A DNA stretch of 64,000 bases from Metabacillus idriensis (GTDB lineage: Bacteria; Bacillota; Bacilli; Bacillales; Bacillaceae), in assembly GCF_009674765.1 (NCBI RefSeq), contig NZ_WKKF01000001.1, forward strand, positions 1,240,001 to 1,304,000. The letters are read 5' to 3'. The notes below the pieces were generated by a model that made no database searches, was not told where the DNA came from, and was given only the letters and a program-made list of their open reading frames with translations. The position numbers and the translations under genes were made by a program. Each line of letters starts with the position of its first letter. Positions within the stretch are counted from its first letter, which is position 1. Of the stretch, positions 16,653 to 27,722 are shown one piece after another.

Positions 16653-18857
16653 ATGACACAGCCGAAAAATATTAATATGAACAGAGGAGCAGCAATATTA
16701 ACTTTAATATTTGCATTGCTCTTTTTTGTCTTAATCATCAGATTCCTTTACTTGCAGACAACAGGAGAAGTAAATGGAGAGATTTTAGCTGCACGTGCAC
16801 AAGAGCAGTATGAACGGAAGCGCAGCATCGAAGCAAGCAGAGGAGCCATTCTTGACAGAAAAGGTGAAGTGATTGCTCAGGATACTTCTACTTATACGCT
16901 CGTTGCGGTGCTGGATGACAGTATGACAACCAGCGCGAAGAATCCAAAGCACGTCGTTGAACCAGAAGAAACAGCAGAAAAGCTTGCTCCATTACTCGAA
17001 ATGGAAGAAAGCGAAGTTGAAAAGATTTTAACTAAAGATGCGTTTCAAGTAGAGTTTGGTCCTGCAGGGAGAAATATCAGCCATGAATTAAAAGTGAAAA
17101 TTGAAAAAATGAAACTTCCAGGTATTGCTTTTACAAGAGATACCCACCGTTATTACCCGAACGGCACTTTTGCATCACACATAATTGGATATGCACAAAA
17201 AGATGAAAAAACAAAGAACACTGTTGGAATGTTCGGGATCGAAAAAAGTCTTGATAAATATCTTCAGGATAATGATGGCTATAAAGTTTACGAAGCAGAC
17301 AAACAAGGTTTTACCCTGCCTAATGGAGATGAGAAAATTGTAGCTCCGGAAAATGGAAATACTGTTCATCTTACATTGGATCAAAAAGTTCAAACTTTCC
17401 TCGAAGATGCAATGAATGAAGCTGCAGAGGAATATGAACCGGAGAAGATAATCGGAATTGTGGCTGATCCAAAGACAGGGAAGGTTCTTGCAATGGGGCA
17501 GCGCCCGAGCTTTGATCCGAATGTCCGCGATATCAACAATTATTACAATGATGCTGTTGCCTATCCATTTGAGCCGGGCTCGACGATGAAAATTTTCACG
17601 CTTGCGGCTGCCATTGAAGAAGGCGTATTTAACCGCAATGAATTGTATCAGTCGGGAGCCTATAAAGTGGAAGGCGGGAGAATCCGCGATCATAATAAGA
17701 CTGGCTGGGGAACAATTTCCTTCCTGGAAGGTGTTCAGCGTTCATCCAATGTAGCGATGGCCATCCTTGCAAAGGAAAAGCTAGGACCTGATCGATTTAT
17801 GCAGTATATGAACAAGTTCGGATTAAATGAAAAAACCGGAATTGATCTGCCGAATGAGGCAAATGGGAAATTCAACTATAAATATGATATTGAAAAAGTA
17901 ACGACCGCATTCGGCCAGGGTTCAACAGTGACGCCGATTCAGCAGGTGCAGGCAGCAACTGCAATCGCAAACGGCGGAAAGATGATGAAGCCATATATCA
18001 TTGATAAAATTGTTGACGTTGATCATGACAAAGTGATCAAACAAAATAAGCCTGAAGTGGCAGGCACTCCTATTTCTGAAAAAACGTCAAAAGAAGTGCT
18101 AGACATTCTGGAAACAGTTGTCAGTTCCGAAAAAGGTACCGGAAGACCTTACCAGATTGAAGGGTATGAGGTAGCTGGAAAGACAGGAACAGCTCAAATT
18201 CCAGGAAGTGACGGAAAATATTTAAGCGGCCGGGATAATTTCATTTTTTCATTCCTTGGAATGGCGCCAAAAGAAGATCCGGAGCTCCTTGTTTATGTTG
18301 CGGTCCAGCAGCCTAAACTGAAAGACACAGAAACAGGATCCATGCCTGTATCATCTGTTTTTAATACGGTTATGAAAAACAGCCTTCAGTATTTGAAAAT
18401 CCAGCCTTCTGAAGAAGCGGAAGAACAGCCTAAGAAAACGGAAACTGAAATTGGGGCAGAAGTTCCGTCCTTTGTCGGTGAAAATCCAGCATCAGCTGAA
18501 AAATGGCTGAAATCAAACAATATTCATCCTCTGATTCTTGGATCTGGCAATGAAATTGCCGCTCAATATCCCGAAGCAGGCACAAAAATGATCGTCAATG
18601 AACGTGTGCTTTTAAAGACAGATGGGAAAGTGATAATGCCCGATTTAAAAGGATGGTCATCCAGGGATGTTATGAAGCTTGCTAATTTCCTTGATCTTAA
18701 TCTTAAGATTAATGGAAACGGCTATGTTGTATCTCAAAATCTCTCTAAAAATGAGACGGTAAATGAGAACGATCAGTTAATTGTTAAGCTGGAAAGCCCT
18801 GAACAGCCAAGCAGCGGTGGAAATGAACAGGCTGATGAGGAAGAAGAAATTAGGTAG
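16653..18857 (+). CDS. pbpB: Penicillin-binding protein 2B, division transpeptidase
   Basis: A 734-residue class B PBP: membrane anchor (about 13-35), dimerisation/pedestal domain, transpeptidase domain with SxxK at Ser310-Lys313 (GSTMK), SSN near 370 and KTG at 510-512, and two C-terminal PASTA domains (about 595-710). It crosslinks septal peptidoglycan together with FtsW. The ATG is only 2 bp after ftsL and has no good ribosome site, suggesting translation coupled to ftsL. The C-terminus is Glu-rich. It ends at a strong terminator. Confidence 0.95.
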   Translation: MTQPKNINMNRGAAILTLIFALLFFVLIIRFLYLQTTGEVNGEILAARAQEQYERKRSIEASRGAILDRKGEVIAQDTSTYTLVAVLDDSMTTSAKNPKHVVEPEETAEKLAPLLEMEESEVEKILTKDAFQVEFGPAGRNISHELKVKIEKMKLPGIAFTRDTHRYYPNGTFASHIIGYAQKDEKTKNTVGMFGIEKSLDKYLQDNDGYKVYEADKQGFTLPNGDEKIVAPENGNTVHLTLDQKVQTFLEDAMNEAAEEYEPEKIIGIVADPKTGKVLAMGQRPSFDPNVRDINNYYNDAVAYPFEPGSTMKIFTLAAAIEEGVFNRNELYQSGAYKVEGGRIRDHNKTGWGTISFLEGVQRSSNVAMAILAKEKLGPDRFMQYMNKFGLNEKTGIDLPNEANGKFNYKYDIEKVTTAFGQGSTVTPIQQVQAATAIANGGKMMKPYIIDKIVDVDHDKVIKQNKPEVAGTPISEKTSKEVLDILETVVSSEKGTGRPYQIEGYEVAGKTGTAQIPGSDGKYLSGRDNFIFSFLGMAPKEDPELLVYVAVQQPKLKDTETGSMPVSSVFNTVMKNSLQYLKIQPSEEAEEQPKKTETEIGAEVPSFVGENPASAEKWLKSNNIHPLILGSGNEIAAQYPEAGTKMIVNERVLLKTDGKVIMPDLKGWSSRDVMKLANFLDLNLKINGNGYVVSQNLSKNETVNENDQLIVKLESPEQPSSGGNEQADEEEEIR

Positions 18858-18861
18858 CATA

Positions 18862-18896
18862 TCAAGCTTGGTCAACATTGTTGACCAAGCTTTTTA
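18862..18896 (+). terminator. Strong terminator between pbpB and spoVD
   Basis: AAGCTTGGTCAAC pairs perfectly with GTTGACCAAGCTT around ATT, followed by TTTT. It separates vegetative pbpB from sporulation gene spoVD. Confidence 0.93.
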
Positions 18897-18949
18897 GATT
18901 GAAATTATAAAAGGTAACAGGTTGTGGATAACGAAATAAAGTTATCTAC

Positions 18950-19016
18950 CGCAAGCACCTACTCCTCGGTCTGAACGAATTCGCCTGTCAGATCTGACCA
19001 AGGCGCTTGCGCTATT
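18950..19016. repeat. Dispersed palindromic repeat, degenerate copy C
   Basis: GCAAGCACCTACTCCTCGGTCTGAAC near 18951 (given here only as a guide; key shared blocks are CTCCTCGG and TGAAC) is followed by AGGCGCTTGCGC at about 19001-19012. GCAAGC and GCGCTTGC can pair. The block order agrees with copies A and B, but much of the middle differs. Confidence 0.5.
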
Positions 19017-19115
19017 GTTCTTGGCAAGTCATCAGCTTCTCTATTCCTAAAAGTTCTAGATGGTTCTGTACAAGCATATATTTGAACGAGCCTGAATAAG
19101 GAGGAGTTTAAATCT

Positions 19116-21056
19116 ATGCGCGTTTCAAATGTGACTGTCAGAAAGCGTCTGGCAATGGTGCTGTTATTTGGATTTTTGATTTTTATTATTATCGATATCC
19201 GTCTTGGATACGTTCAGTTTTTTATAGGGGATAAATTAACTGCTCTTGCTAAGGATTCCTGGAGCAGAAACATTCCTTTTGAACCTGAACGGGGCGAGAT
19301 CCTTGACCGCAACGGCGTCAAGCTTGCAACGAATATGAGTGCTCCGTCGGTCCTTGTAGTGCCGAGGCAGGTGGAAAATCCGGCAGATACGGCTGAAAAG
19401 CTTGCTTCTGTTTTAAATATGTCTAAAGAACGAGCTTATGAGCTTATAACAAAGAAGCAATCCATACAGCGCATCAATCCTGAAGGGAGAAAGATATCGC
19501 ATGAAAAAGCAAAAGAGCTCCGCGCCCTCGGACTGAAGGGAGTATACATAGCGGAAGATTCCAAACGGCATTATCCGTTTGGAAGCTACCTTTCACATGT
19601 GCTTGGTTTTGCCGGCATTGATAATCAGGGATTGCTTGGTCTTGAATCCTATTACGATGAACAGCTGAAAGGCACGAAAGGGTATGTGAAATTCTACTCG
19701 GATGCAAAAGGGAAAAGAATGCCCGAGGAAGCGGATGAATATACAGCTCCAATAGACGGATTAAATCTAAAATTAACAATCGATTCCAAAGTGCAGACCA
19801 TTATGGAGCGGGAACTGGATAACGCCCAGGCAGCATACAATCCTGACGGCATGATTGCCATTGCCATGAATCCGAAAAATGGGGAAATTCTCGGGATGTC
19901 AAGCAGACCGGACTTTGATCCTGCGGATTTCAGAAATGTAGATCCGCTGATATATAACCGCAATCTTCCTGTATGGAGCTCATACGAACCAGGATCAACC
20001 TTTAAGATTATTACACTGGCTGCAGCCCTTGAAGAGAATAAAGTAAATCTGCAAAAAGAACACTTTCATGACGGCGGATCTGTTGAAGTAGGCGGAGCAA
20101 GACTGAAGTGCTGGAAAAGAGGCGGCCATGGCAGTCAGACATTTCTTGAAGTCGTTCAAAATTCATGCAACCCGGGCTTTGTAGAATTAGGACAAAGACT
20201 CGGCACAAATACGCTGTTTAAATATATTCAAAACTTTGGTTTCGGGCAAAAAACCGGAATTGATCTGCAGGGAGAAGCGAGAGGAATCCTCTTCAATGTT
20301 AAAAATGTCGGACCTGTTGAACAGGCGACAACGGCATTTGGCCAAGGGGTATCGGTTACACCTATTCAGCAGGTGGCAGCCGTTTCAGCGGCGGTTAACG
20401 GAGGAACGCTTTATACGCCTTTTATTGCCAAGGAATGGATTGATCCAATTACCGGAGACGTTGTCAGTCAGACAGCTCCTGAGGCTAAACGCAGGGTGAT
20501 TTCAGAAGAAACGTCAAAACAGATTAGATATGCATTAGAAAGTGTAGTGGCACAAGGAACAGGGAGAAATGCGTTTGTCGATGGATACCGTGTCGGCGGC
20601 AAAACGGGAACCGCCCAAAAAGTCAAAGACGGGGTTTACTTGAAAAATAACTATATCGTATCATTCATTGGCTTTGCACCGGCTGATGACCCTGAAATCG
20701 TCGTCTATGTGGCTGTTGATAACCCAAAAGGCACTGTTCAGTTCGGGGGAACGGTAGCTGCGCCAATTGTAGGAAACATCATGGAAGACAGTTTAAGAGA
20801 GCTTGGTGTGAAGCCGAGAAAAGATCAAATCGAAAAAGAATATACATGGCTAGACACAAAACTTGTAAATGTCCCGAATGTTTTAGGGCTGACGACAACG
20901 GAACTAAGAGAGCAAATGGTAAACCTGAAGCTTGATATTGCAGGTTCCGGCGACACGGTTGTCCAGCAGTCTCCAGCAGCTGGAGTGAAAGTGAAAGAAG
21001 GTTCAACACTCCGTCTGTATTTAGGAAAAAGCGATAAAAAAACTGAGGACGAATAA
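19116..21056 (+). CDS. spoVD: Stage V sporulation protein D (sporulation class B PBP)
   Basis: A 646-residue class B PBP, identical in length to B. subtilis SpoVD. N-terminal membrane anchor (about 12-32), transpeptidase nucleophile Ser294 in GSTFK, SCN-type motif ('NSCNPGF') and KTGTA near 500, plus one PASTA domain at the C-terminus (about 580-640). SpoVD makes spore cortex peptidoglycan in the mother cell with SpoVE. AAGGAGGAG lies 9 bases before the ATG. Its paralogue pbpB lies directly upstream. Confidence 0.96.
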   Translation: MRVSNVTVRKRLAMVLLFGFLIFIIIDIRLGYVQFFIGDKLTALAKDSWSRNIPFEPERGEILDRNGVKLATNMSAPSVLVVPRQVENPADTAEKLASVLNMSKERAYELITKKQSIQRINPEGRKISHEKAKELRALGLKGVYIAEDSKRHYPFGSYLSHVLGFAGIDNQGLLGLESYYDEQLKGTKGYVKFYSDAKGKRMPEEADEYTAPIDGLNLKLTIDSKVQTIMERELDNAQAAYNPDGMIAIAMNPKNGEILGMSSRPDFDPADFRNVDPLIYNRNLPVWSSYEPGSTFKIITLAAALEENKVNLQKEHFHDGGSVEVGGARLKCWKRGGHGSQTFLEVVQNSCNPGFVELGQRLGTNTLFKYIQNFGFGQKTGIDLQGEARGILFNVKNVGPVEQATTAFGQGVSVTPIQQVAAVSAAVNGGTLYTPFIAKEWIDPITGDVVSQTAPEAKRRVISEETSKQIRYALESVVAQGTGRNAFVDGYRVGGKTGTAQKVKDGVYLKNNYIVSFIGFAPADDPEIVVYVAVDNPKGTVQFGGTVAAPIVGNIMEDSLRELGVKPRKDQIEKEYTWLDTKLVNVPNVLGLTTTELREQMVNLKLDIAGSGDTVVQQSPAAGVKVKEGSTLRLYLGKSDKKTEDE

Positions 21057-21071
21057 TAACTCTCTTATACA

Positions 21072-21118
21072 GCAAAAAAGCCGGCAATCACAAAACGTGT
21101 TTGCCTCGCTTTTATTTT
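21072..21118 (+). terminator. Probable terminator after spoVD
   Basis: AAAAAGC...GGCAA pairs imperfectly with TTGCC..GCTTTT around a 12-base loop, then TATTTTA. Imperfect stem, so moderate confidence. Confidence 0.45.
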
Positions 21119-21297
21119 ACGGCAGGATAAGAACAGCTCCCGCACACTCTCCCTTATAAGACATTTTTAAAAGCTGATATGGCTCTTTTAGCTAAGATGA
21201 GATAAAATAAGAACTGTGCGTTTTTTTACTGAATGGTTGATTTTGTATAAAAAATAAGAAAGAAACTATTGTTGGTTTTTGAGAGGATTTGGTAATG

Positions 21298-22764
21298 ATG
21301 AAATTACAGACACTGCTTTCGCAGCTGCAAAATATGAAACTGAGCGGAAATGAAAATCCAGATATTCTCTCGATTGAAATGGACTCAAGAGAAGTGAAAG
21401 AAGGAAGTTTATTTATTTGCATCAGCGGGTACACAGTAGATGGCCATGATTATGCTGAACAGGCTGTCCGCAGGGGGGCTGCTGCTGTATTATCTGAGAA
21501 GCCCCTGTCACTTCCAGTACCTGTTATTGTAGTGAATAACACTAAAAGAGCTATGGCGCTCCTTGCAGACACATTTTACGGGCAGCCTACACATAATCTT
21601 CATTTAATTGGCGTTACAGGCACAAACGGCAAAACGTCAACAACGCATCTGATTGAGAAGATTCTTCAAAATAACAGCCTTGCAACTGGATTAATCGGCA
21701 CGATGTACATAAAAATCGGAGATGAACAATTAAGTGTTAAAAACACGACTCCTGAGAGTCTGACTCTGCAAAAAACCTTCGGAACGATGGTTGAAAGAGG
21801 AGTCAGTCACGCGATTATGGAAGTTTCCTCTCATGCCTTGCATATGGGACGTGTTCATGGGTGTGACTATGATGTTGCCGTCTTTACAAATTTGACGCAG
21901 GATCATCTCGATTACCATCAGACAATGGATTCATATCGTGCAGCTAAGGGCCTTCTATTTTCACAGCTTGGCAACAAGTTCGATCAAAATAAGCCTAAAA
22001 CAGCTGTCCTAAACGGCGATGACTCAGCTTCGTCCGAGTTCATGAAAATGACGGCAGCACATGTTTTAACGTATGGCATTGATTCAGAGTGTGATGTGAT
22101 GGCAAAAAATATTGCGATGTCTCCAAGCGGAACATCATTTGATCTTGTTACTCCGCATGGCCGCGAGAAGGTGAATATGAAGCTGATCGGCAAATTCAGC
22201 ATCTATAATGCACTTGCAGCTGCAGCTGCGAGTCTGGCTTCTAATGTGCCTTTATCCATTATTGCGGCAACACTTGGCGAGATTGAAGGTGTTCGCGGCC
22301 GCTTTGAAGTTGTCGACGGCGGACAGGACTTTTCTGTCATTGTTGATTATGCCCATACTCCAGACAGTCTCGAAAATGTTCTTTCAACTGTCAAGCAATT
22401 TGTTCTTGGAAAAACATTTGTCGTTGTCGGCTGCGGCGGTGACCGTGACCGGACAAAACGCAAAATCATGGCACAGATTGCCGTTAAGTATGCAGATGAA
22501 CCAATCTTTACATCCGATAATCCGAGAAGTGAAGATCCTGTCGCCATATTGAATGAAATGGAAGATGGGGTCAGGGGAGAATATTATCATTCCATTGAAA
22601 ATAGAGAGAAGGCCATCTATTTTGCCGTTGCCAATGCGAAGCCCGGAGACGTCATTTTAATTGCCGGCAAAGGCCATGAAACTTATCAGCAGATCGGAAC
22701 GCAAATTTTCGATTTTGATGATCGCGAAGTCGCCTTGAAAGCTATTAAAGAACAGATTAAATAA
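21298..22764 (+). CDS. murE: UDP-MurNAc-L-Ala-D-Glu: meso-diaminopimelate ligase
   Basis: A 488-residue Mur ligase. ATP loop [11 protein letters not shown] is near residues 107-117, and the amino-acid specificity motif 'DNPRSEDP' near 405-412 is the DNPR signature of meso-DAP (not lysine) adding enzymes. So the wall contains DAP, as in bacilli. Two adjacent ATGs (21295, 21298) fit the GAGAGGA ribosome site; the second gives the MKLQTLL start of homologues. Confidence 0.95.
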   Translation: MKLQTLLSQLQNMKLSGNENPDILSIEMDSREVKEGSLFICISGYTVDGHDYAEQAVRRGAAAVLSEKPLSLPVPVIVVNNTKRAMALLADTFYGQPTHNLHLIGVTGTNGKTSTTHLIEKILQNNSLATGLIGTMYIKIGDEQLSVKNTTPESLTLQKTFGTMVERGVSHAIMEVSSHALHMGRVHGCDYDVAVFTNLTQDHLDYHQTMDSYRAAKGLLFSQLGNKFDQNKPKTAVLNGDDSASSEFMKMTAAHVLTYGIDSECDVMAKNIAMSPSGTSFDLVTPHGREKVNMKLIGKFSIYNALAAAAASLASNVPLSIIAATLGEIEGVRGRFEVVDGGQDFSVIVDYAHTPDSLENVLSTVKQFVLGKTFVVVGCGGDRDRTKRKIMAQIAVKYADEPIFTSDNPRSEDPVAILNEMEDGVRGEYYHSIENREKAIYFAVANAKPGDVILIAGKGHETYQQIGTQIFDFDDREVALKAIKEQIK

Positions 22765-22868
22765 TGATTGGCAGCAACACATGTATTTAAAAAATTCACA
22801 AGCTAGTATTTATGATGAATCCGTAATCAGAAGCGGTCATCACGCAGTTATTCAGGGAGGATCTAAAC

Positions 22869-23843
22869 ATGCTCGAACAAATTATTTTATTTACAATTAT
22901 TATGGGTTTTTTAATCAGTGTTCTGATATCTCCCATCTTTATTCCATTTTTAAGAAGGCTTAAGTTCGGACAAAGCATTCGGGATGAAGGGCCAAAATCC
23001 CATCAGAAAAAATCAGGCACGCCAACGATGGGCGGGATCATGATTATTCTGTCTGTCATTGTGACAACGCTTGTCATGAGCTATAAATTTGCAGAACCAA
23101 GTGTAGAAATGTATTTGCTGTTATTCGTTATGTTCGGATACGGTCTCCTCGGTTTTCTGGATGATTTTATTAAGGTTGTGATGAAGCGCAACCTCGGTCT
23201 TACATCAAAGCAGAAACTGATTGGCCAAATTATCATTGCTGTCATTTTCTATATTGTTTTTAAACAATATGGGTTTTCTTCTGAAATCCGCATTCCAGGC
23301 ACAGAATTTTCGTTTGATTTAGGCTTTGCATATGTGATTCTGATTATTTTCATGCTTGTCGGCGGATCTAATGCTGTTAACTTAACAGATGGACTTGACG
23401 GCTTGCTCTCAGGTACGGCGGCCGTTGCTTTTGGTGCATTTGCTGTTCTTGCCTGGAATCAATCTCAATATGATGTGGCTATTTTTTCAGTGGCAGTTGT
23501 CGGAGCGGTTCTTGGTTTTCTTGTCTTTAATGCACATCCGGCAAAAGTATTCATGGGTGACACAGGATCACTGGCACTCGGAGGAGCTATTGTTACGGTT
23601 GCTATTTTAACAAAGCTTGAAATTCTTCTTGTTTTAATCGGTGGAGTTTTCGTCATCGAAACGCTGTCTGTTATTATTCAGGTTATTTCTTTTAAAACGA
23701 CTGGAAAACGGGTGTTTAAGATGAGCCCGCTTCATCACCACTATGAATTAACCGGCTGGTCAGAATGGAGAGTTGTCGTAACATTCTGGTCTGTGGGTCT
23801 CGTGTTCGCCATTCTGGGAATTTATATTGAGGTGTGGTTATAA
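22869..23843 (+). CDS. mraY: Phospho-MurNAc-pentapeptide transferase
   Basis: A 324-residue polytopic membrane enzyme with about ten transmembrane helices. Signature segments are '[18 protein letters not shown]', 'FLDDFIKV' with the catalytic Asp pair, 'NLTDGLDGL' and 'SPLHHHYEL' (His cluster). It makes lipid I from UDP-MurNAc-pentapeptide and undecaprenyl phosphate. CAGGGAGG precedes the ATG. Confidence 0.97.
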   Translation: MLEQIILFTIIMGFLISVLISPIFIPFLRRLKFGQSIRDEGPKSHQKKSGTPTMGGIMIILSVIVTTLVMSYKFAEPSVEMYLLLFVMFGYGLLGFLDDFIKVVMKRNLGLTSKQKLIGQIIIAVIFYIVFKQYGFSSEIRIPGTEFSFDLGFAYVILIIFMLVGGSNAVNLTDGLDGLLSGTAAVAFGAFAVLAWNQSQYDVAIFSVAVVGAVLGFLVFNAHPAKVFMGDTGSLALGGAIVTVAILTKLEILLVLIGGVFVIETLSVIIQVISFKTTGKRVFKMSPLHHHYELTGWSEWRVVVTFWSVGLVFAILGIYIEVWL

Positions 23844-23844
23844 G

Positions 23845-25194
23845 ATGAAAAATATTCAAGATTTTACTCATAAACATGTACTTGTATTAGGGCTTGCAAA
23901 AAGCGGTTTAGCTGCTGCAAAGCTCTTACATAAACTCGGAGCGATAGTAACAGTCAATGATATGAAGCCATTCGAGGAAAATGAGTCTGCCCAGGAGCTT
24001 CAGGCTGCAGGCCTGAAGGTCCTATGCGGAAGTCATCCGATAGAGCTTCTTGATCATGCAGAATACATTGTGAAAAACCCTGGCATTCCTTATTCCAATC
24101 CATTGCTGGCTGTTGCTTTGGAGCGGAAGATTCCGATTGTTACAGAAGTGGAACTCGCTTATTTAATCTCAGAAGCTGATATGATCGGAATTACGGGATC
24201 AAATGGAAAAACAACCACGACTACGCTTATTCACGAAATGCTTGTAGCTGATCAAAAGAAGTCTTTGATCGCCGGCAACATCGGAACCGTGGCCTGTGAG
24301 GTCGCTGAACATGCTACTGAAGAAAATGTCATTGTGACTGAGCTGTCTTCTTTTCAGCTCATGGGTACAATCAAATTCAGACCGAAAATAGCGCTGCTGC
24401 TGAATCTATTTGATGCCCACCTTGATTATCATGGCACTAGAGAAGAATATGCCCTTGCAAAAGCGAAAATCTATGAAAATCAGCAGACTGATGATTATTC
24501 TGTCGTGAATTATGATGATATGGATGTGCGCCGGGCAGCTGAAAAATCAAAAGGTCAAATCGTTTATTTTTCCGTTTCCGAGAAGCTTGAAAAAGGCGCT
24601 TATATGAGTAATGGAGCGCTTTGGTATAACGATGAGCAGATTATTGAACTGAAAGATATTGTCCTGCCCGGCAAGCATAATCTTGAGAATATCCTTGCTG
24701 CAATCTGTGTGGTAAAACTATATGGAACTTCAACAGGAGCCATTCAAAAAGTTCTGACTGCTTTTAAAGGTGTTAAACATCGTCTGCAGTTTATCAGCAA
24801 GATTGATGGAGTAAAATATTACAACGATTCTAAAGCTACCAATATATTGGCAACATCTAAAGCGCTGCAGGCCTTTGATGCGCCGACACTTCTGCTTGCA
24901 GGAGGCTTGGATCGCGGAAACGAATTTGATGAGCTTATCCCTTTCCTCGGCAATGTGAAGGCAATCATCACATTCGGACAGACGGCTCCAAAACTTGAGA
25001 GAATAGCAGGAGATGCTGGAATAGAAGTGATCAAACGTGTCGATAATGTTGAACAAGCGGCTAAGGCGGCGTTTGACTTATCTCAAGATGGTGACATTGT
25101 TCTCTTATCCCCTGCGTGCGCTAGCTGGGATCAATATAAAACATTTGAACAAAGAGGAGACATGTTTGAGAACGCCGTGCATAAGCTAAAGTAA
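23845..25194 (+). CDS. murD: UDP-MurNAc-L-alanine: D-glutamate ligase
   Basis: A 449-residue Mur ligase (451 in B. subtilis). ATP loop [13 protein letters not shown] near 115-127, 'NIGTVA' and 'ELSSFQL' motifs, and the C-terminal '[12 protein letters not shown]' typical of MurD. It adds D-glutamate to UDP-MurNAc-Ala. ATG at 23845 lies one base after the mraY stop with GAGGTG upstream inside mraY. Confidence 0.96.
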   Translation: MKNIQDFTHKHVLVLGLAKSGLAAAKLLHKLGAIVTVNDMKPFEENESAQELQAAGLKVLCGSHPIELLDHAEYIVKNPGIPYSNPLLAVALERKIPIVTEVELAYLISEADMIGITGSNGKTTTTTLIHEMLVADQKKSLIAGNIGTVACEVAEHATEENVIVTELSSFQLMGTIKFRPKIALLLNLFDAHLDYHGTREEYALAKAKIYENQQTDDYSVVNYDDMDVRRAAEKSKGQIVYFSVSEKLEKGAYMSNGALWYNDEQIIELKDIVLPGKHNLENILAAICVVKLYGTSTGAIQKVLTAFKGVKHRLQFISKIDGVKYYNDSKATNILATSKALQAFDAPTLLLAGGLDRGNEFDELIPFLGNVKAIITFGQTAPKLERIAGDAGIEVIKRVDNVEQAAKAAFDLSQDGDIVLLSPACASWDQYKTFEQRGDMFENAVHKLK

Positions 25195-25258
25195 AGGGCT
25201 CGTACACGCATCGCCACAAAGCTTGAGCCCTAATTCCATAATATTGGGGTGTTCGGCG

Positions 25259-26359
25259 TTGACGGCAAAAAGATCTGCACCAGATTTCATTCTAGTCATC
25301 ATTACCTTGCTGCTGCTGACGATTGGACTGATCATGGTATACAGTGCAAGCGCAGTTTGGGCAACTTATAAATTTGAGGATTCATTTTTCTTTGCAAAGA
25401 GGCAGCTGCTTTTTGCGGGTGTAGGTGTAATCGCCATGTTTTTTTTAATGAATGTTGATTACTGGACGTGGAGAACCTGGGCAAAAATGCTGATTATTAT
25501 TTGTTTTGTGCTGCTTCTGGCCGTTTTAGTTCCGGGCATTGGAATGGAGAGAAATGGTTCACGCAGCTGGATTGGAGTCGGAGCGTTTTCCATTCAGCCT
25601 TCAGAGTTCATGAAGCTTGCCATGATCGCTTTTTTGGCTAAATTTCTGTCTGAAAATCAAAAAAAAATAACATCATTTAAAAAAGGTCTTTTTCCTTCAC
25701 TTGGCTTTGTGTTTACTGCATTTGCATTAATTATGCTTCAGCCTGATCTTGGAACTGGAACTGTTATGGTCGGGACTTGTATTGTGATGATCTTTGTTGC
25801 CGGAGCGAGAATTACCCATTTTGGTTTGCTTGGTTTGCTTGGAGTTGCCGGATTCGTAGGTTTAGTGTTATCAGCTCCATATAGGATTAAGCGGATCACA
25901 TCGTTTTTAAATCCATGGGAAGATCCCCTGGGAAGCGGATTTCAAATCATTCAATCCCTGTATGCGATTGGTCCCGGCGGACTATTTGGTCTTGGCCTTG
26001 GACAGAGCAGGCAAAAGTTCTTTTACTTGCCAGAGCCGCAAACAGATTTTATCTTTGCAATCCTGGCAGAGGAGCTGGGCTTCATCGGCGGCTCTCTGAT
26101 CATTTTGCTGTTTGGTCTGTTATTGTGGCGCGGTGTAAGAATAGCTCTCGGTGCCCCTGATCTGTACGGTTCATTTCTGGCAATTGGCATCATCACAATG
26201 GTTGCGATTCAAGTTATGATCAATGTCGGAGTAGTAACGGGGCTGATGCCGGTAACAGGTATTACCTTGCCATTTCTGAGCTACGGCGGTTCTTCATTGA
26301 CGCTCATGCTGATGGCGGTTGGTGTTCTGCTGAATATTAGCAGATATGCAAGATACTGA
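25259..26359 (+). CDS. spoVE: Stage V sporulation protein E, SEDS glycosyltransferase
   Basis: A 366-residue SEDS-family membrane protein with about ten transmembrane segments, equal in length to B. subtilis SpoVE. Family signatures include 'RNGSRSWIGVGAFSIQPSEF', the 'PEPQTDFIF' loop and 'LPFLSYGGSSL'. It polymerises lipid II for cortex synthesis with SpoVD. The start is TTG at 25259 (GGGGTG upstream), which reproduces the known N-terminus; an upstream frame from 25223 adds 12 unrelated residues. Regions longer than 20 residues are abbreviated. Confidence 0.95.
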   Translation: MTAKRSAPDFILVIITLLLLTIGLIMVYSASAVWATYKFEDSFFFAKRQLLFAGVGVIAMFFLMNVDYWTWRTWAKMLIIICFVLLLAVLVPGIGMERNGSRSWIGVGAFSIQPSEFMKLAMIAFLAKFLSENQKKITSFKKGLFPSLGFVFTAFALIMLQPDLGTGTVMVGTCIVMIFVAGARITHFGLLGLLGVAGFVGLVLSAPYRIKRITSFLNPWEDPLGSGFQIIQSLYAIGPGGLFGLGLGQSRQKFFYLPEPQTDFIFAILAEELGFIGGSLIILLFGLLLWRGVRIALGAPDLYGSFLAIGIITMVAIQVMINVGVVTGLMPVTGITLPFLSYGGSSLTLMLMAVGVLLNISRYARY

Positions 26360-26381
26360 ACTTACATTCTATAGTTGAAAT

Positions 26382-26418
26382 AGACCCTGTTGAAAAACAG
26401 GGTTTATCATTTTTTTAA
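26382..26418 (+). terminator. Terminator after spoVE
   Basis: ACCCTGTT pairs with AACAGGGT around GAAA, then TTATCATTTTTTT. It ends the murE-mraY-murD-spoVE transcript. Confidence 0.65.
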
Positions 26419-26467
26419 GCTAAAGTTGAATATTTTTGAAAATGTTTCTAATTAATGGGGGATACAT

Positions 26468-27553
26468 ATGAAAATTTTGGTAAGCGGCGGCGGGACAGGC
26501 GGGCACATTTATCCTGCTCTTGCTTTAATAAATGAAATAAAAAGAAATGATCCAAATGCGGAATTTTTGTATGTCGGCACTGAAAATGGCCTGGAGTCTA
26601 AAATCGTTCCAAAAGCAGGTGTAGCTTTTCGTTCAATCGAAATTTCCGGTTTTAAAAGAAAGATCTCTCTGGATAATGCAAAGACGATCATGCGCTTTTT
26701 CAAAGGCGTCAGCGACAGCAGAAAATTCATTAAAGAATTTAAACCTGATGTCGTAATCGGCACAGGCGGCTATGTGTGCGGACCTGTTGTTTATGCCGCT
26801 TCTAAGCTTAAGGTTCCCGCAATCATCCATGAACAAAACAGTCTGCCGGGAGTAACGAACAAATTCTTAGCCCGGTATGTAGATAAGGTAGCGATTTGTT
26901 TTGAAGAGGCAAGAAGCTATTTTCCTGCTGAAAAAACAGTGCTGACCGGAAACCCGAGAGCGTCTGAAGTGGCAGCGGATAACGTAAAGCACTATAGAGA
27001 CCCTGCTCTTAAGCCCGATAAAAAAACAGTGCTGATTATGGGAGGAAGCAGAGGGGCAAAGCCTATTAATGATGCTGTCATCGGAATGCTTGAAGAAATG
27101 AAAAATAAGAATTATCAAGTTATCTATGTAACTGGTGAAGTTCATTATGATCACGTTATGGATCAAGTTAAGAATCTCCCAAAAAATGTCGTAATCAAGC
27201 CTTTCATTCATAACATGCCTGAAGTCTTAAAAGGGATTGATTTAATTGTTGCCAGGTCAGGAGCAACTACAATGGCCGAGATAACGGCGCTTGGGCTTCC
27301 AAGTATCCTGATTCCCAGTCCTTACGTAACGGCAAATCACCAGGAAAAAAATGCACGGGCTTTAAGTGATCATGATGCAGCGGCATTAATCCTTGAAAAA
27401 GACCTCTCAAGTGCTGTATTAATAAAAGAGATGGATGCTATATTGCTTGATGCGGACAATCTTCAAAAAATGTCATCAGCATCTAAACAGCTGGGCATTC
27501 CAGATGCTGCAGCCAAGTTATATAAAGAAATACAGGTTCTTGCTGAAAAATAA
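26468..27553 (+). CDS. murG: UDP-GlcNAc: lipid I GlcNAc transferase
   Basis: A 361-residue GT28 glycosyltransferase. N-terminal glycine loop [14 protein letters not shown], 'GTGGYVCGP', the third G-loop [10 protein letters not shown] and C-terminal '[15 protein letters not shown]' are all present. It completes lipid II on the inner membrane face. GGGGGA precedes the ATG. It stands between spoVE and murB as in B. subtilis. Confidence 0.96.
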   Translation: MKILVSGGGTGGHIYPALALINEIKRNDPNAEFLYVGTENGLESKIVPKAGVAFRSIEISGFKRKISLDNAKTIMRFFKGVSDSRKFIKEFKPDVVIGTGGYVCGPVVYAASKLKVPAIIHEQNSLPGVTNKFLARYVDKVAICFEEARSYFPAEKTVLTGNPRASEVAADNVKHYRDPALKPDKKTVLIMGGSRGAKPINDAVIGMLEEMKNKNYQVIYVTGEVHYDHVMDQVKNLPKNVVIKPFIHNMPEVLKGIDLIVARSGATTMAEITALGLPSILIPSPYVTANHQEKNARALSDHDAAALILEKDLSSAVLIKEMDAILLDADNLQKMSSASKQLGIPDAAAKLYKEIQVLAEK

Positions 27554-27722
27554 ATTAGCTTTTATCTTAAATGCTGACATAAAATATTATAAAGACAGAA
27601 GTCATAGGGGTTTATAACATATCAGAAGAGGGTATCAAACTATTTGTGCCTATCGAACTATAATTCCAATGAGCCTTCTTCAATGTCATACACAAAAGAA
27701 CAATCTATTTTAGGAGGCTGTC

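Noticed and set aside
17175-17693. 172-codon minus-strand frame inside pbpB
   Set aside because: Antisense shadow of the transpeptidase gene; no ribosome site and no recognisable domain.
27554-27722. Promoter or small RNA between murG and murB
   Set aside because: A TATAAT-like hexamer near 27658 has no -35 at a suitable distance, and no hairpin with a T-run is present.
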